Source: a virus
Length of the DNA stretch: 64,000 nucleotides
Direction: 5' to 3' (one strand)
IMG/VR virus record: IMGVR_UViG_3300021419_000005
Span: 1 to 64,000 of that record
The position numbers were made by a program, and so were the translations under genes. Below the pieces are notes generated by a model, which was given only the letters and a program-made list of their open reading frames with translations, made no database searches and had not been told where the DNA came from. Below are positions 39,803-48,075 of this stretch, one piece after another (positions within the stretch are counted from its first letter, which is position 1; each line of letters opens with the position of its first letter).

Positions 39803-41290
39803 TCACTCCCCGGCGTGGTCACCGGTGTCCGCGTCGTCGTCGGGAACCGTGGTCTCAGCGAAGAGCGGCCCGGTCTCGACGTCGGCCTCCTCGATTTCCT
39901 TGTGGATGGCCTCCATCTGCTCGGACGAGGCATCCGGGAGGACGCGCTCGGCTTGGCGGCGGGCGACCACACGGCGGAACGTCGGAGAGAGCTGGTGGGC
40001 CTCGGTGGCCAGCGCAGCGGACTCCAGCCAGGCCATGATGTCTTCCTGGTGCCAGCCGTCGAGGCCGCTCACCTGGATGTCGCCGGGGTCCCCGCGGAGG
40101 CCCGCGATGAGGCGCAGCACGTCGCGCATGGCGTCGAGGACGAGGCCAGCGAACGCCGCGAGCATCACCTCGGCAGCCCGCCAGTCCGCGTTCTTCGACT
40201 CGCCGGACATCCGTGCGCGGGTGGAGTCGCTCGAGGCGGCCTGTGCCATCTGGGAGACCACACGGTGGAGGTCGTCGCGGAGGCGCTCGACCTGCTTCTC
40301 CAGGTGCTCGAAGGCGACTCCGGAGGGAGCGACGAAGTAGACCTCGTCCCGGCCGTTCTTGTCTCGCTCGGTCTTCATGAAGTGGCCGTGGCCGAGGGCA
40401 CCGATGCCCTTCTCCGCCCACTTCGAAGCGACAACCAGCAGCTCGTTGGCCGCCTGGTGCAGCGCCCAGTGGAGGTCGTTCTCGGAGCGGGTGAGCGCGA
40501 TGGCCGGGTCTTCGAGGCGGCCCATGGGCCACAGCAGGATGGGCAGCTCCAGCCGGAAGACCGGGAGGGAGCCCATGTTGTGCGGCGCCTTGAGGACCTC
40601 GGTAGCCTCGTCGTCTCGGCCGGGCTCCGACTTCTGCTCCGTGGCCGTCCACTCCCAACGCTGGATGAGCGTGCCGGTCACGTAGGTCCACCGGAACACC
40701 TTCTTCCGGGCCTCACCCACCCCACCGCGCTTGCTCACGACGTCGTGGATGACCACCCAGGCGAGTCGGCCGGAGTCATCCTCACCCCAGTCGATGACCT
40801 GGTCGCCCGAGAGGCCGACGAGGAACGCATCGAGGAAGCCGCCGGTCAGCTCAGCCTGGAGGTTGCCTGGCTTCTGGACCTCTTCGCCTTCCTTCGCCAC
40901 GGGGCGACGGGGGAGGTTCACCCACACCCAGGACTTCCGCTGGACGAGCGCGTCGAGGAAGCGGGCGCGCCAGAACTCAGCCCAGGACGAGCCCTGCCGG
41001 TCGACGTCCTCGAAGAAGCGAGTGTAGAACTCGCCTTCGAGACCGGCGACGCTCGGTGCCTCCGAGAAGAGCATCGAGGCCATCGACCCGATGATGTTGC
41101 CCGTGTAGTTGATGTAGTGGGCCAGCTCGAGGCGCTCTTGGCGTACGTCCGAAGGCTCCATCTTCCGCATGGGGAACCAGCTGGCTTTCAGGCCGTCCCA
41201 CGCGGCCCCACCATCGTGGAGGGCCTGCATCCGGGCGAGTCGCTCGCCGTCGTAGGACGGGTGGCGCTGGTTCAGGACTCCGACCCTCAC
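39803..41290 (-). CDS. Portal protein
   Basis: The product is 495 residues, located between terminase and head morphogenesis protein. The sequence begins NQRHPSYDGERLARMQALHDGGAAWDG, resembling DUF4055-type portals, and later shows a long helical crown (VAFEHLEKQVERLRDDLHRVVSQMAQAAS) and acidic tail typical of portals. It forms the dodecameric ring for DNA entry. Overlap with terL is ATGA. Confidence 0.8.
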   Translation of the reverse strand: MRVGVLNQRHPSYDGERLARMQALHDGGAAWDGLKASWFPMRKMEPSDVRQERLELAHYINYTGNIIGSMASMLFSEAPSVAGLEGEFYTRFFEDVDRQGSSWAEFWRARFLDALVQRKSWVWVNLPRRPVAKEGEEVQKPGNLQAELTGGFLDAFLVGLSGDQVIDWGEDDSGRLAWVVIHDVVSKRGGVGEARKKVFRWTYVTGTLIQRWEWTATEQKSEPGRDDEATEVLKAPHNMGSLPVFRLELPILLWPMGRLEDPAIALTRSENDLHWALHQAANELLVVASKWAEKGIGALGHGHFMKTERDKNGRDEVYFVAPSGVAFEHLEKQVERLRDDLHRVVSQMAQAASSDSTRARMSGESKNADWRAAEVMLAAFAGLVLDAMRDVLRLIAGLRGDPGDIQVSGLDGWHQEDIMAWLESAALATEAHQLSPTFRRVVARRQAERVLPDASSEQMEAIHKEIEEADVETGPLFAETTVPDDDADTGDHAGE

Positions 41291-42960
41291 CGAACACCTT
41301 CCTGGTTGACCATGTGGGGCCCACGGCCACCGATGCGAGCGACGCCACCTTCGACGGCGTCGGGGCCGTCGTCGTGGTCGCCGTTGGGGAAGTCGTCGAA
41401 TTGCGCCAGGACCGGCTGGGGGATGGCGCTGTTGAAGAGGAGCCAGCCGTTCGCCGCCGACACCTCGAGGCCGGCGATGCGGTCCTCCTTGTTGGTCGTC
41501 GACGGGTCCAGCTCGAGGGCCAGCTGGAAGAACCGGCCCTCGGCCTCACGCTTGGCGCGCTGGCGCCGGAACTCGTTGTCGAGGAGCTTCTGGAAGCCGT
41601 TGCTCTCCAGGCTGCCGCGCTGGATGCCGAAGCGCTCGGCCTCGGCCCACACAGCTGCGAGCTGGCCCGTCGGGCGGGCTCGCCGCATCCAGACCGCGAG
41701 CACGTAGGTGTACCCGAGCCGGTCGCGGGCCACGCAGGCGACCGCGGCGTAGTCGGAGCCACTGCCCCCCATCGAGGGGTCCCACCGCAGGTACCGGCGG
41801 GTCTCCGAGAGCTTGACCTCTCGGCGCCGTCCCTGTTCGTCCGCGACGGTGACGATGACGAGCTCGCCATGTCGCTCGACGAGGTCGAAGCGGCGGAATC
41901 GTTCCGAGACGAAGAGCTGGTCGTCCGGGTTCCGCGGGTCGTTCTGTCGCTCCCGCATGAAGGAGCGCAGGCCGTTCGACCAGATCTCCAGGTACAGATT
42001 GAACAGTGGGGCTGCGACCTCGTCGAGGACTTCCGCCCCCGCGTCCATCTCCTCGCGGTTGGCCTCGTAGAAGGCGCGGACGCAGGCTCGGCGGACAGGC
42101 TCGTCGCCGAGCTCGAGGTCCAGGTAGATTCGACGGGCTCGGTCCCACAGGTCGGTGCGGTCAGGCCAGCTGACGATGGCCTGGTACTTCTTGCCCACCC
42201 AGGCCGCGGCCTTGAGCAGACGGGCCAGGACCGCATCCGAGTGGAGGACGGTCCCGTTCCAGTCGAGCACCAGCTGGGGCTTGTTCGGCCCCGCCTTGAT
42301 GATGTCGTCCTGGAGGAAGCGGTGCCACAGGTTCCGCTGGTCCGCGCTCCGGACTCGGTCGGGGCGCTCGCCGTCGTCCACCACCATGCGGGTGGGGCGG
42401 ATGGCGTCGATGTTGCAGCCGCGGACCTGGCTGTTGAAGCTTTTCGCGATGAGACCGAAGAGCGGGAGCCCCGGACCGGCACCCTGCCACTGCTTCACGC
42501 CGCCTCTCACCTCGAAGGGCCCGAAGAGGCGCCAAAGCTCGCCGGTCTCGTCGTCAAACCAGGACCGGATGTGCTTCGAGATGGACTCCGCAAGGCCCTG
42601 TTCAGCTGAGACGACCAACGCGACGCGGTCCAGCCCGTAGACGAGGGCGTGGGCGACGATGGCCTTGGCGGTCGTGGTCTTCGCGATGCCCCGGGGAGCG
42701 GCGGTCACCCGGAAGGTGTTGGCCGTCCGCTCATGCCAGGGAGGGTCGACCCTGCCCAGGACGTCCCGGTGGAACGCATTCCATGGCAGCCCGAACACAT
42801 CCGGCCAGCACCACTTGGCGAAGAAGCCGATGTCGTAGCGGCCTCGCGCACGGATGAGGTCATCCTTCAGCTGCGGATCCGCTTCCATCCAGAGCCGCTC
42901 GAACTCGGTCGGAGGCAGATCCCGAACGCGGGCCGCCTGCTGCTCCCATGCTGTCGCCAT
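41287..42960 (-). CDS. terL: Terminase large subunit (packaging ATPase-nuclease)
   Basis: The product is 557 residues. N-terminal ATPase: Walker A-like APRGIAKTT (about residues 88-96) and Walker B MVVDDGE (about 180). C-terminal RNase H-like nuclease: RWDPSMGGSGSDYAAVACVA (about 393-410) carries the first catalytic Asp and DHDDGPDAVEGG near the C-terminus the last. This is the motor that cuts concatemers and drives DNA into the head. It overlaps the terS gene by 101 bp. Confidence 0.92.
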   Translation of the reverse strand: MATAWEQQAARVRDLPPTEFERLWMEADPQLKDDLIRARGRYDIGFFAKWCWPDVFGLPWNAFHRDVLGRVDPPWHERTANTFRVTAAPRGIAKTTTAKAIVAHALVYGLDRVALVVSAEQGLAESISKHIRSWFDDETGELWRLFGPFEVRGGVKQWQGAGPGLPLFGLIAKSFNSQVRGCNIDAIRPTRMVVDDGERPDRVRSADQRNLWHRFLQDDIIKAGPNKPQLVLDWNGTVLHSDAVLARLLKAAAWVGKKYQAIVSWPDRTDLWDRARRIYLDLELGDEPVRRACVRAFYEANREEMDAGAEVLDEVAAPLFNLYLEIWSNGLRSFMRERQNDPRNPDDQLFVSERFRRFDLVERHGELVIVTVADEQGRRREVKLSETRRYLRWDPSMGGSGSDYAAVACVARDRLGYTYVLAVWMRRARPTGQLAAVWAEAERFGIQRGSLESNGFQKLLDNEFRRQRAKREAEGRFFQLALELDPSTTNKEDRIAGLEVSAANGWLLFNSAIPQPVLAQFDDFPNGDHDDGPDAVEGGVARIGGRGPHMVNQEGVR

Positions 42961-43543
42961 TGATCTTGTCCTCGAAGGCCAGGATGTCGGGGCACTTGTC
43001 GATGAGGATGCCCAGGGCGACCGAGGCCTCCTTGGCGCCTCGTGGGGACCAGTGGAGCAGCCTCAGGGCCTTGATGATGTCGATGCGCTCACCCTCGCCG
43101 AAGTCGCTGGCGAGGACCAGCTCCTCCAGGGTCACCATCGGTTCGTCGAGGTCACCGGAGAGGTAGGCGAGGAGCCGGTTCACTGATCGGCGGAGCATCG
43201 TCCGGGCTTCGACGTCCATCGACGACGCGGAGAGGACGGCTCGGGAGCCGCTCGGGACGAAGCGCGGAACCACTGGTTCTTTGGGTCGCACCCCCGCATC
43301 TGGCGAGGGGGGTGCACCCCGTTCGGATGCCGCGGGCGTGGTGGTCTTGGTGGGGTGCACCCCACCCGGAGCCAGGGGGGTGCACCCCATGGCTTCCGCG
43401 GCCTGTTTGGCGCGGCGCTTCCAGGCCTTGACCGTGTTGACCTTCAGGTCGAAGTGCTTCGCCGCGGCTCGGTAGCCTCGGCCGTGCTCCTCCATCCACG
43501 CAAGGACTTCCTGTCGAGAGGCTTGGACGGGCTTGGTCGCCAT
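42860..43543 (-). CDS. terS: Terminase small subunit
   Basis: The product is 227 residues. N-terminal HTH (RQEVLAWMEEHGRGYRAAAKHFDLKVNTVKAWKRRAKQ, about residues 8-47) is the DNA-binding domain of TerS-like proteins. A Pro/Thr linker (about 52-90) is followed by a helical oligomerisation domain (MLRRSVNRLLAYLSGDLDEPMVTLEELVLASDFGEGERIDIIKALRLL). It recognises the packaging site and hands DNA to TerL. Its 3' end overlaps terL by 101 bp. Three palindromes in its linker-coding region (43309-43388) are candidate recognition sites. Confidence 0.8.
   Translation of the reverse strand: MATKPVQASRQEVLAWMEEHGRGYRAAAKHFDLKVNTVKAWKRRAKQAAEAMGCTPLAPGGVHPTKTTTPAASERGAPPSPDAGVRPKEPVVPRFVPSGSRAVLSASSMDVEARTMLRRSVNRLLAYLSGDLDEPMVTLEELVLASDFGEGERIDIIKALRLLHWSPRGAKEASVALGILIDKCPDILAFEDKINGDSMGAAGGPRSGSASDRVRAALDGSGSAAEG
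43309..43388. repeat. Three GGGGTGCACCCC palindromes: candidate pac/cos region
   Basis: The perfect 12-bp palindrome GGGGTGCACCCC occurs at 43309-43320, 43352-43363 and 43377-43388, inside the terS linker-coding region. Packaging sites of many phages lie within or next to terS, where TerS binds repeated or bent DNA. The palindromes are at positions where protein sequence (Pro/Thr/Gly linker) is free to vary, so the DNA itself may be under selection. Confidence 0.55.
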
Positions 43544-43585
43544 GGTCCTCCTCTCAGCACCTCCGGAGCTGCCCGCAGAGCAGAA

Positions 43586-43610
43586 AAGCCCGCGGGGATG
43601 CCGCGGGCTT
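43586..43610 (-). terminator. Bidirectional terminator between moron and late operon
   Basis: AAGCCCGCGG, loop GGATG, CCGCGGGCTT gives a 10-bp stem. Read on the minus strand it ends in TTTT (43587-43584), a good intrinsic terminator that would stop transcripts of the gene at 43759-45051 before terS. It implies either antitermination for late genes or a separate late promoter between 43543 and 43585. Confidence 0.7.
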
Positions 43611-43758
43611 CACGTTGGAGGGCGCTTCTCTCGCACCCCTCCACCTGCCAATTCACTACCTGGTTCTTGCGCAAACCGCAACACGGATTCCGAAGTTTCC
43701 CTGTGGGTCAGTTCAGAACAACCACGGCATGGACATCCTCGTGCTCCTCCAGAATCAC

Positions 43759-45051
43759 CTATCGGCTGCAGCTCGGCCCAGCGCCAGGAGTTCCGAAATC
43801 AGCCAACTGGCTTGTGGTTCCGTAGTTCCGCATGTAGTACGCGTACCCAGGACTGCTCGTTGTGCTGCACCAGTTGTAGCCCGAGTCGTTGTCGGAGCTG
43901 GTGTGCCGGGTAGCATCGAGCTCGATGCTCCAGCCGTAGTAGGAGAGGTTGACAGATGGCCACCCACCGGAGCCGTTGTAGTAGGTCGTCGAGTCAACAG
44001 ACACCCCTGACGCGGCCAGCGACAGCGTTCCGGAATCCGCCAACCTCAGGCTGCTGTTGAATGTCGAGCCCAAGGCAGAGGTGCTGTTTACATCGCTGCC
44101 GTAGACGTAGTCACAGTCGCTCCCAACGTACAGGTCGCTGAAACAGAAGACGAAGCGGTCACCGGATGCCACGGAGACTGCGTCGGGCGCCACGTAGAAG
44201 CCCGCCCCCCCGAAGTCGACGAGGAATCCGTCGAGATAGGCAACGCTCCCCGACGCGTTGAACACCTCAAACCACTCGCCATCGGGCTCATGCTCGCCAT
44301 GGTAGTGGATCTCGGAAAGCACGAGAGCGCCAGGTACCAGGAGGTGTTCATCCCGCACTTCGTCACAGTCATTGTCGATCCCGTCAGCCACCTCCGATTC
44401 ACCAGGATTGACGTTGGAAGCTCCATCGTCACAGTCTGTTCCGTCCGCGACGTACATTGACGGCGGAGAGCATGCCTGAACAGTGGTGGTCGTCGTACCG
44501 TAGCCGTCACCGTCGGAATCGAGGTACCAAGTCACCACGTCCGCGGCATCGCTTTCGTCGACTGTCCCGTCACAGTCGTTGTCAGCCTCATCGCACACCT
44601 CTGTTGCATCGGGATGAACGTTGGCATCAGCATCGTCACAGTCCTCGGGTGCAGCAAACCCGTCCGAGTCTCCGTCGGCCAACGATCCGCCCGAGTCCTC
44701 CGTCAGTCCGGAGTCATCGTCCACGAGGCTTCCATCCGATTCGGAGTCGGAGTCGGTTCCGTCGGCGTTCCCGGTGTTGCCGTCGCCGCTTGAAGCTGCA
44801 TCCTCCCTGCACTGGTACACACACCAGACTTCATCCACATCGGAATACTGGGCGTGCCCGCCCGACCAGCCAGCCTGCATCTCCAGTGCTTCGTTGTGCG
44901 TCTCTGACGCCCCCACCTCGGACACTTCACCTTCACCGCAGGTTTGCACCGCGAGTTCCGTGCATGCCTCAATCTTGTCGTTGCGGCACCCTTGGAGCAA
45001 AAGGACAGCCAACGGGGCTGCCCACAATCGGAACGCTTGGTTGTCGGTCAT
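43759..45051 (-). CDS. Lipoprotein with MopE-like repeats and lamin-tail-like domain (moron)
   Basis: The product is 430 residues. Signal peptide with lipobox LLLQGC (Cys at about 22). An acidic low-complexity stretch (about 90-130) is followed by two Cys/Asp repeats of the MopE/metal-binding type: DCDDADANVHPDATEVCDEADNDCDG (given here in part) and TDCDDGASNVNPG with DNDCDE, which bind calcium or copper in relatives. The C-terminal about 190 residues look like a lamin-tail domain (LVLSEIHYHG, GEWFEVFNASG, YLDGFLVDFGG). Such proteins are characteristic surface proteins of Myxococcota-type bacteria. It is less GC-rich than its neighbours and has a terminator after it, so it is a moron of host origin. 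Confidence 0.75.
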   Translation of the reverse strand: MTDNQAFRLWAAPLAVLLLQGCRNDKIEACTELAVQTCGEGEVSEVGASETHNEALEMQAGWSGGHAQYSDVDEVWCVYQCREDAASSGDGNTGNADGTDSDSESDGSLVDDDSGLTEDSGGSLADGDSDGFAAPEDCDDADANVHPDATEVCDEADNDCDGTVDESDAADVVTWYLDSDGDGYGTTTTTVQACSPPSMYVADGTDCDDGASNVNPGESEVADGIDNDCDEVRDEHLLVPGALVLSEIHYHGEHEPDGEWFEVFNASGSVAYLDGFLVDFGGAGFYVAPDAVSVASGDRFVFCFSDLYVGSDCDYVYGSDVNSTSALGSTFNSSLRLADSGTLSLAASGVSVDSTTYYNGSGGWPSVNLSYYGWSIELDATRHTSSDNDSGYNWCSTTSSPGYAYYMRNYGTTSQLADFGTPGAGPSCSR

Positions 45052-45332
45052 CTATCCCCTCTCTCAGCAGCTCGGCGGAGTTGCGAATCGAACAGGGTTT
45101 CCGACGGAGGGGAATAAATCTCATTCGATGAAAAATCGCGGAATTTCGCTGCCGATCTGGCCGGACGGCCTGCACACCCCTTGAACCAGCTGCTCCTCAG
45201 CACTCTTGGCCGCAACTCGCGAGGTCTGCCAACAGAGGTTCGTACTGCCACTCTTCTGGCGCTGGGAGCGCACCCAGCAGGTGACCGAGAAACCGATTGA
45301 TTCCCAGGAAGCACACGTGCCAGAGTCAGTTC

Positions 45333-45686
45333 ATGGCGAACCACCTTCAGCTGGTCTCATCGGCGGCAACGCACCTTGCTCAACCGGACGATGCTCAGGG
45401 CCCACCCCTCGGCCCGCGGGACGAGTACAGCTACAGGATGGGCCGCATTCTATTGGGTGCATTTAGTGTCGTGGTGGGCGCTTCGGCAGCAGTTGCCGCT
45501 GGACTCGTCTACGCCACTGCCACCATCGCGGCGGCTATTGGACCTGTGGGACAGACCACAGCAGTGGGGATGATGATGTGGGGGTTCAGCATCGCAACGG
45601 GCGTACTCCTATTTGGTGTGACTGTCGGGGGTATGACTTGCCTTTCACTCTTCTACTTTGTGCGGCAGACATACACGGGTGAGTAG
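45333..45686 (+). CDS. Small membrane protein moron
   Basis: The product is 117 residues from ATG 45333 (a TTG at 45297 would add 12). Two hydrophobic helices, about residues 38-66 (GRILLGAFSVVVGASAAVAAGLVYA) and 76-107 (VGMMMWGFSIATGVLLFGVTVGG), with a polar N-terminus. It is on the plus strand between the lipoprotein moron and the regulator at 45750. Ribosome binding site is weak. A membrane exclusion role is possible but not shown. Confidence 0.45.
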   Translation: MANHLQLVSSAATHLAQPDDAQGPPLGPRDEYSYRMGRILLGAFSVVVGASAAVAAGLVYATATIAAAIGPVGQTTAVGMMMWGFSIATGVLLFGVTVGGMTCLSLFYFVRQTYTGE

Positions 45687-45749
45687 ACCCACCAAACGGT
45701 CAAGTCTCATCGACCCCCAGCATCAACCAGAGCAGACTTCGCCAGCCCA

Positions 45750-46238
45750 TCAGCGAAGCACCCCACTCCCACGCAGGAACCCAACGAGGAACATCTCGCC
45801 CTCGTGCACGAAGCGGCTCACCTTCGTGGTGCTCACCTTCATTTCGGTGCCGAGACGTTCCAACCCGATGCCGTCTCGATGCCGGCGAACGACCGCGTGG
45901 TGCATGTGGCTGTCCCAGGTTTTCAGCTGCCCCAGGGCCTGCCCAATGGACACGATGGTGGCCAGTGTGTCGTCCATGTCGCCACCCGGACCGCCATCCA
46001 CCCGAACCACGACCTCTTCGCCGCTCGCGGTCCGCTGAGAGCGTGGGTGGAGCCCCTCGGGCGAACTCATCTTCTCGCGAGCGAGGAAGTACCAAGCGAG
46101 CGCTCGCTTGATGCTGGACCAGGACTTGCCGCTGGTGGAGTGACGCAGCTGCGCTCGGTCTGCCGCTGCAACGAGCGCATCGACATCAACGTCGGAGGAG
46201 GATCGGCGGGGCTTCATAGTGGGAGTCTCAGCGGGCAT
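45750..46238 (-). CDS. HTH protein, candidate late transcription regulator
   Basis: The product is 162 residues from ATG 46238 (ATG 46217 is an alternative). The C-terminal 60 residues form a sigma-region-4-like HTH: MHHAVVRRHRDGIGLERLGTEMKVSTTKVSRFVHEGE. It is the last gene of the early leftward unit and directly precedes the late operon, the position of late activators (ArpU/Q-like). N-terminal region has ALAWYFLAREKM. Function is inferred from position and HTH. Confidence 0.6.
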   Translation of the reverse strand: MPAETPTMKPRRSSSDVDVDALVAAADRAQLRHSTSGKSWSSIKRALAWYFLAREKMSSPEGLHPRSQRTASGEEVVVRVDGGPGGDMDDTLATIVSIGQALGQLKTWDSHMHHAVVRRHRDGIGLERLGTEMKVSTTKVSRFVHEGEMFLVGFLRGSGVLR

Positions 46239-46845
46239 CGGGGCCCTCCTCCGGCTCCAACGAGCCGACGGGGATGGTGGTGAGGATGTGGGCGGGACCG
46301 CCGCACCCTCGGGAGTGTTGGCAAGCCGCAGCGAGGGCGACCTGGACAGCGTTGCGGGCATCGGCAGCGCCGAGCCACGGAAGTGCTCGAGGGGACAGGC
46401 GGTCGGCGTAGAGGGCCCCCATCGCGACCTCGGCACCCGAGCCGCCCGCGGTGTAGTCCTCCTGGACCGGGTCGCACCATCCGGAGCCGTCGACACGCCA
46501 GATGGCCCCCGGCATCGCGACGATGAGGGCGGAGTTGAGGGTCCAGCCATTCGCGTCGGTGGTCCCCTCACCCGCCTCTCGCATCGAGGTGGCCCAGTGG
46601 GACGCGACTCCGCGGAGCCAGGCCTCGTTCTTTACGGGGTCGGCGCCGGGCAGCTCGGTGGTCCTGCACGCGAGCTCGACGAACTTCAACACGACCCGGC
46701 GGATGCCAAAGCCGCTGATGATGGCGCTACCGACCTGGTGGAGCTTCCCTGGGGACCGAAGGCGGAGGTAGCCCACCTCGGTCTCGTTGTCGGCGCCGAT
46801 TGTGACGGACCCATCGACGGCCCGAGCTGCTGCGATGACCGTCAT
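46228..46845 (-). CDS. Proteasome/HslV-like Ntn-hydrolase
   Basis: The product is 205 residues from ATG 46845. If the initiator Met is removed, the N-terminus TVIAAARAVDGSVTIGAD places Thr1 as nucleophile, Asp18 in the position of Asp17, and Lys33 (SPGKLHQVG) in the position of the catalytic Lys33 of HslV and proteasome beta subunits. Downstream SGFGIRRVVLKFV, LIVAMPGAIWRVDGSG and AGGSGAEVAMGALYA match the fold, the last with the GSG loop. No ATPase partner (HslU-like) is in the window. It may act on host or phage proteins, alone or with a host unfoldase. Confidence 0.7.
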   Translation of the reverse strand: MTVIAAARAVDGSVTIGADNETEVGYLRLRSPGKLHQVGSAIISGFGIRRVVLKFVELACRTTELPGADPVKNEAWLRGVASHWATSMREAGEGTTDANGWTLNSALIVAMPGAIWRVDGSGWCDPVQEDYTAGGSGAEVAMGALYADRLSPRALPWLGAADARNAVQVALAAACQHSRGCGGPAHILTTIPVGSLEPEEGPDAR

Positions 46846-47081
46846 GCGACCGCCTTCGGGCAGCATCCGAGCCACCACGACATCTGGTCCGACCACATCG
46901 CCCACCCGAGGCCACCGCCACCGAGTGGCGTGCACTGGCCCAGCTTGGTGTCGGGGTCGGCGTCGCCGTCGAGGTCCATCACCGTGAAGTGGATGGGCCC
47001 GACCTGGCCGAGCTGGCCAGCGGCTCCGCGACGGACGTAGGTAGCCCCGAGCGAGATGACCGCATGGCGAGGGGCACCCAT
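46842..47081 (-). CDS. Small protein, unknown function
   Basis: The product is 79 residues, with overlaps of 4 bp downstream and 1 bp upstream. It is strand-rich at the start (HAVISLGATYVRRG, IHFTVMDLDGD) and Gly/Trp-rich at the end. Tight coupling to the Ntn-hydrolase gene suggests a linked role. No family is recognised. Confidence 0.5.
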   Translation of the reverse strand: MGAPRHAVISLGATYVRRGAAGQLGQVGPIHFTVMDLDGDADPDTKLGQCTPLGGGGLGWAMWSDQMSWWLGCCPKAVA

Positions 47082-47437
47082 CAGGACACCCACCCGTTCT
47101 CGACGGCACACTCGCGGCGCCCGGTCTCGCGGCCCATCTCGAAGCCGGCTTCCATGCCTTCGTCGTAGGCCTCGCCCGCGGTCTTCAGGCGCCCCTGCTT
47201 GAACCCGACGCTGTGGGCGAAGTCCAGCCCCGCGTAGGCACATGCAGCAACCACCGCGAGGATGGCGACTGGCAAGGCCAGGTCCCGAACCAGCGAGGGA
47301 GTGGCCCGACCGACAGCCTTCCAGTCGGTCGAGCCGGGGGTCGCCTTTCCGCCCACCTCCCTGCATGGTTCAACCGGCAAAGCGGCCGGCGCGCTGGGGC
47401 ACTTGCCCCGGGGAACGATGTGTCGGGGTGCGCTCAC
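47081..47437 (-). CDS. Single-pass membrane protein
   Basis: The product is 118 residues. A polar basic N-terminus of about 50 residues, one transmembrane helix (LALPVAILAVVAACAYAGLDFA, about 53-73) and a charged helical tail rich in Gly/Glu repeats (GEAYDEGMEAGFEMGRETGRR). It sits in the middle of the leftward early operon with short overlaps on both sides. Function is unknown. Confidence 0.5.
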   Translation of the reverse strand: MSAPRHIVPRGKCPSAPAALPVEPCREVGGKATPGSTDWKAVGRATPSLVRDLALPVAILAVVAACAYAGLDFAHSVGFKQGRLKTAGEAYDEGMEAGFEMGRETGRRECAVENGWVS

Positions 47438-48075
47438 GAGGCCCCCCGCGTCAGCCAGTCAACGAGCTTCGCCGGAGCCTTCACCTTGGGCCCGAGGTCG
47501 GTGTCGCTGGGCTGCGTTTCGGTCTTGTGAGAGCGGAGGACGATGACCTTGCCCTCGCGTTGGCCCGCCGCCCGGTACTCGCGGCACACCCTCTCAAGCA
47601 CGAGGTGGGAGGGGGTCCCGTCGCTGAACCAGCCCTCGCTGGACACTCGGTCGGCGAGCTCGTCGCATGCCGCCTGCGACACCACTGGGCCGGTGAACTG
47701 GAGCACCTGCGCGCCCACCCGAGATGTGGATGAGGGTGCAGCAGGCAGGTGGCGAGAGAGGTCCGAGGTCTTCGGCCAGCGGTGCCCACGCTCACTCACC
47801 AGGTGGGCGGAGACGGCCGCTTCGAAGTGGCCGGTGCCTCGGCTGCCGAGGAGCTGCCGCCACCGAGACACCTCCGCCCGCAGCCAGCCGTTCCAGGCGT
47901 CGAAGGCCTTCTGGGCAGCCTCGACCTCACGCTCCGGCCGGCCAGCCTGCTCGAGGGCGCTGGGCTTCGCGGTGGGTCGGTCGGGGGCGTGGTCGGGGAG
48001 GTAGACCCCGTCGTCGAGCAGCAGGCGCAAGGCCTTGTGCTCGTCCTGGGTGAACCGGAAGGTGGATGCGCTCAT
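47434..48075 (-). CDS. Early protein downstream of the initiator
   Basis: The product is 213 residues from ATG 48075, with a 4-bp overlap to the initiator gene upstream. A helical basic protein (EREVEAAQKAFDAWNGWLRAEVSRWRQLL) with C-terminal DELADRVSSEGWFSDGTPS and HLVLERVCREYRAAG. The place after an O-like initiator often holds a helicase loader, but I see no P-loop or DnaC/P-like motif, so it is left as unknown. Confidence 0.55.
   Translation of the reverse strand: MSASTFRFTQDEHKALRLLLDDGVYLPDHAPDRPTAKPSALEQAGRPEREVEAAQKAFDAWNGWLRAEVSRWRQLLGSRGTGHFEAAVSAHLVSERGHRWPKTSDLSRHLPAAPSSTSRVGAQVLQFTGPVVSQAACDELADRVSSEGWFSDGTPSHLVLERVCREYRAAGQREGKVIVLRSHKTETQPSDTDLGPKVKAPAKLVDWLTRGAS

Noticed and set aside
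43281-43297. Imperfect copy GGGTCGCACCCC of the terS palindrome
   Set aside because: It is not a perfect palindrome and is left out of the three-site count, though it may be a degenerate fourth copy.
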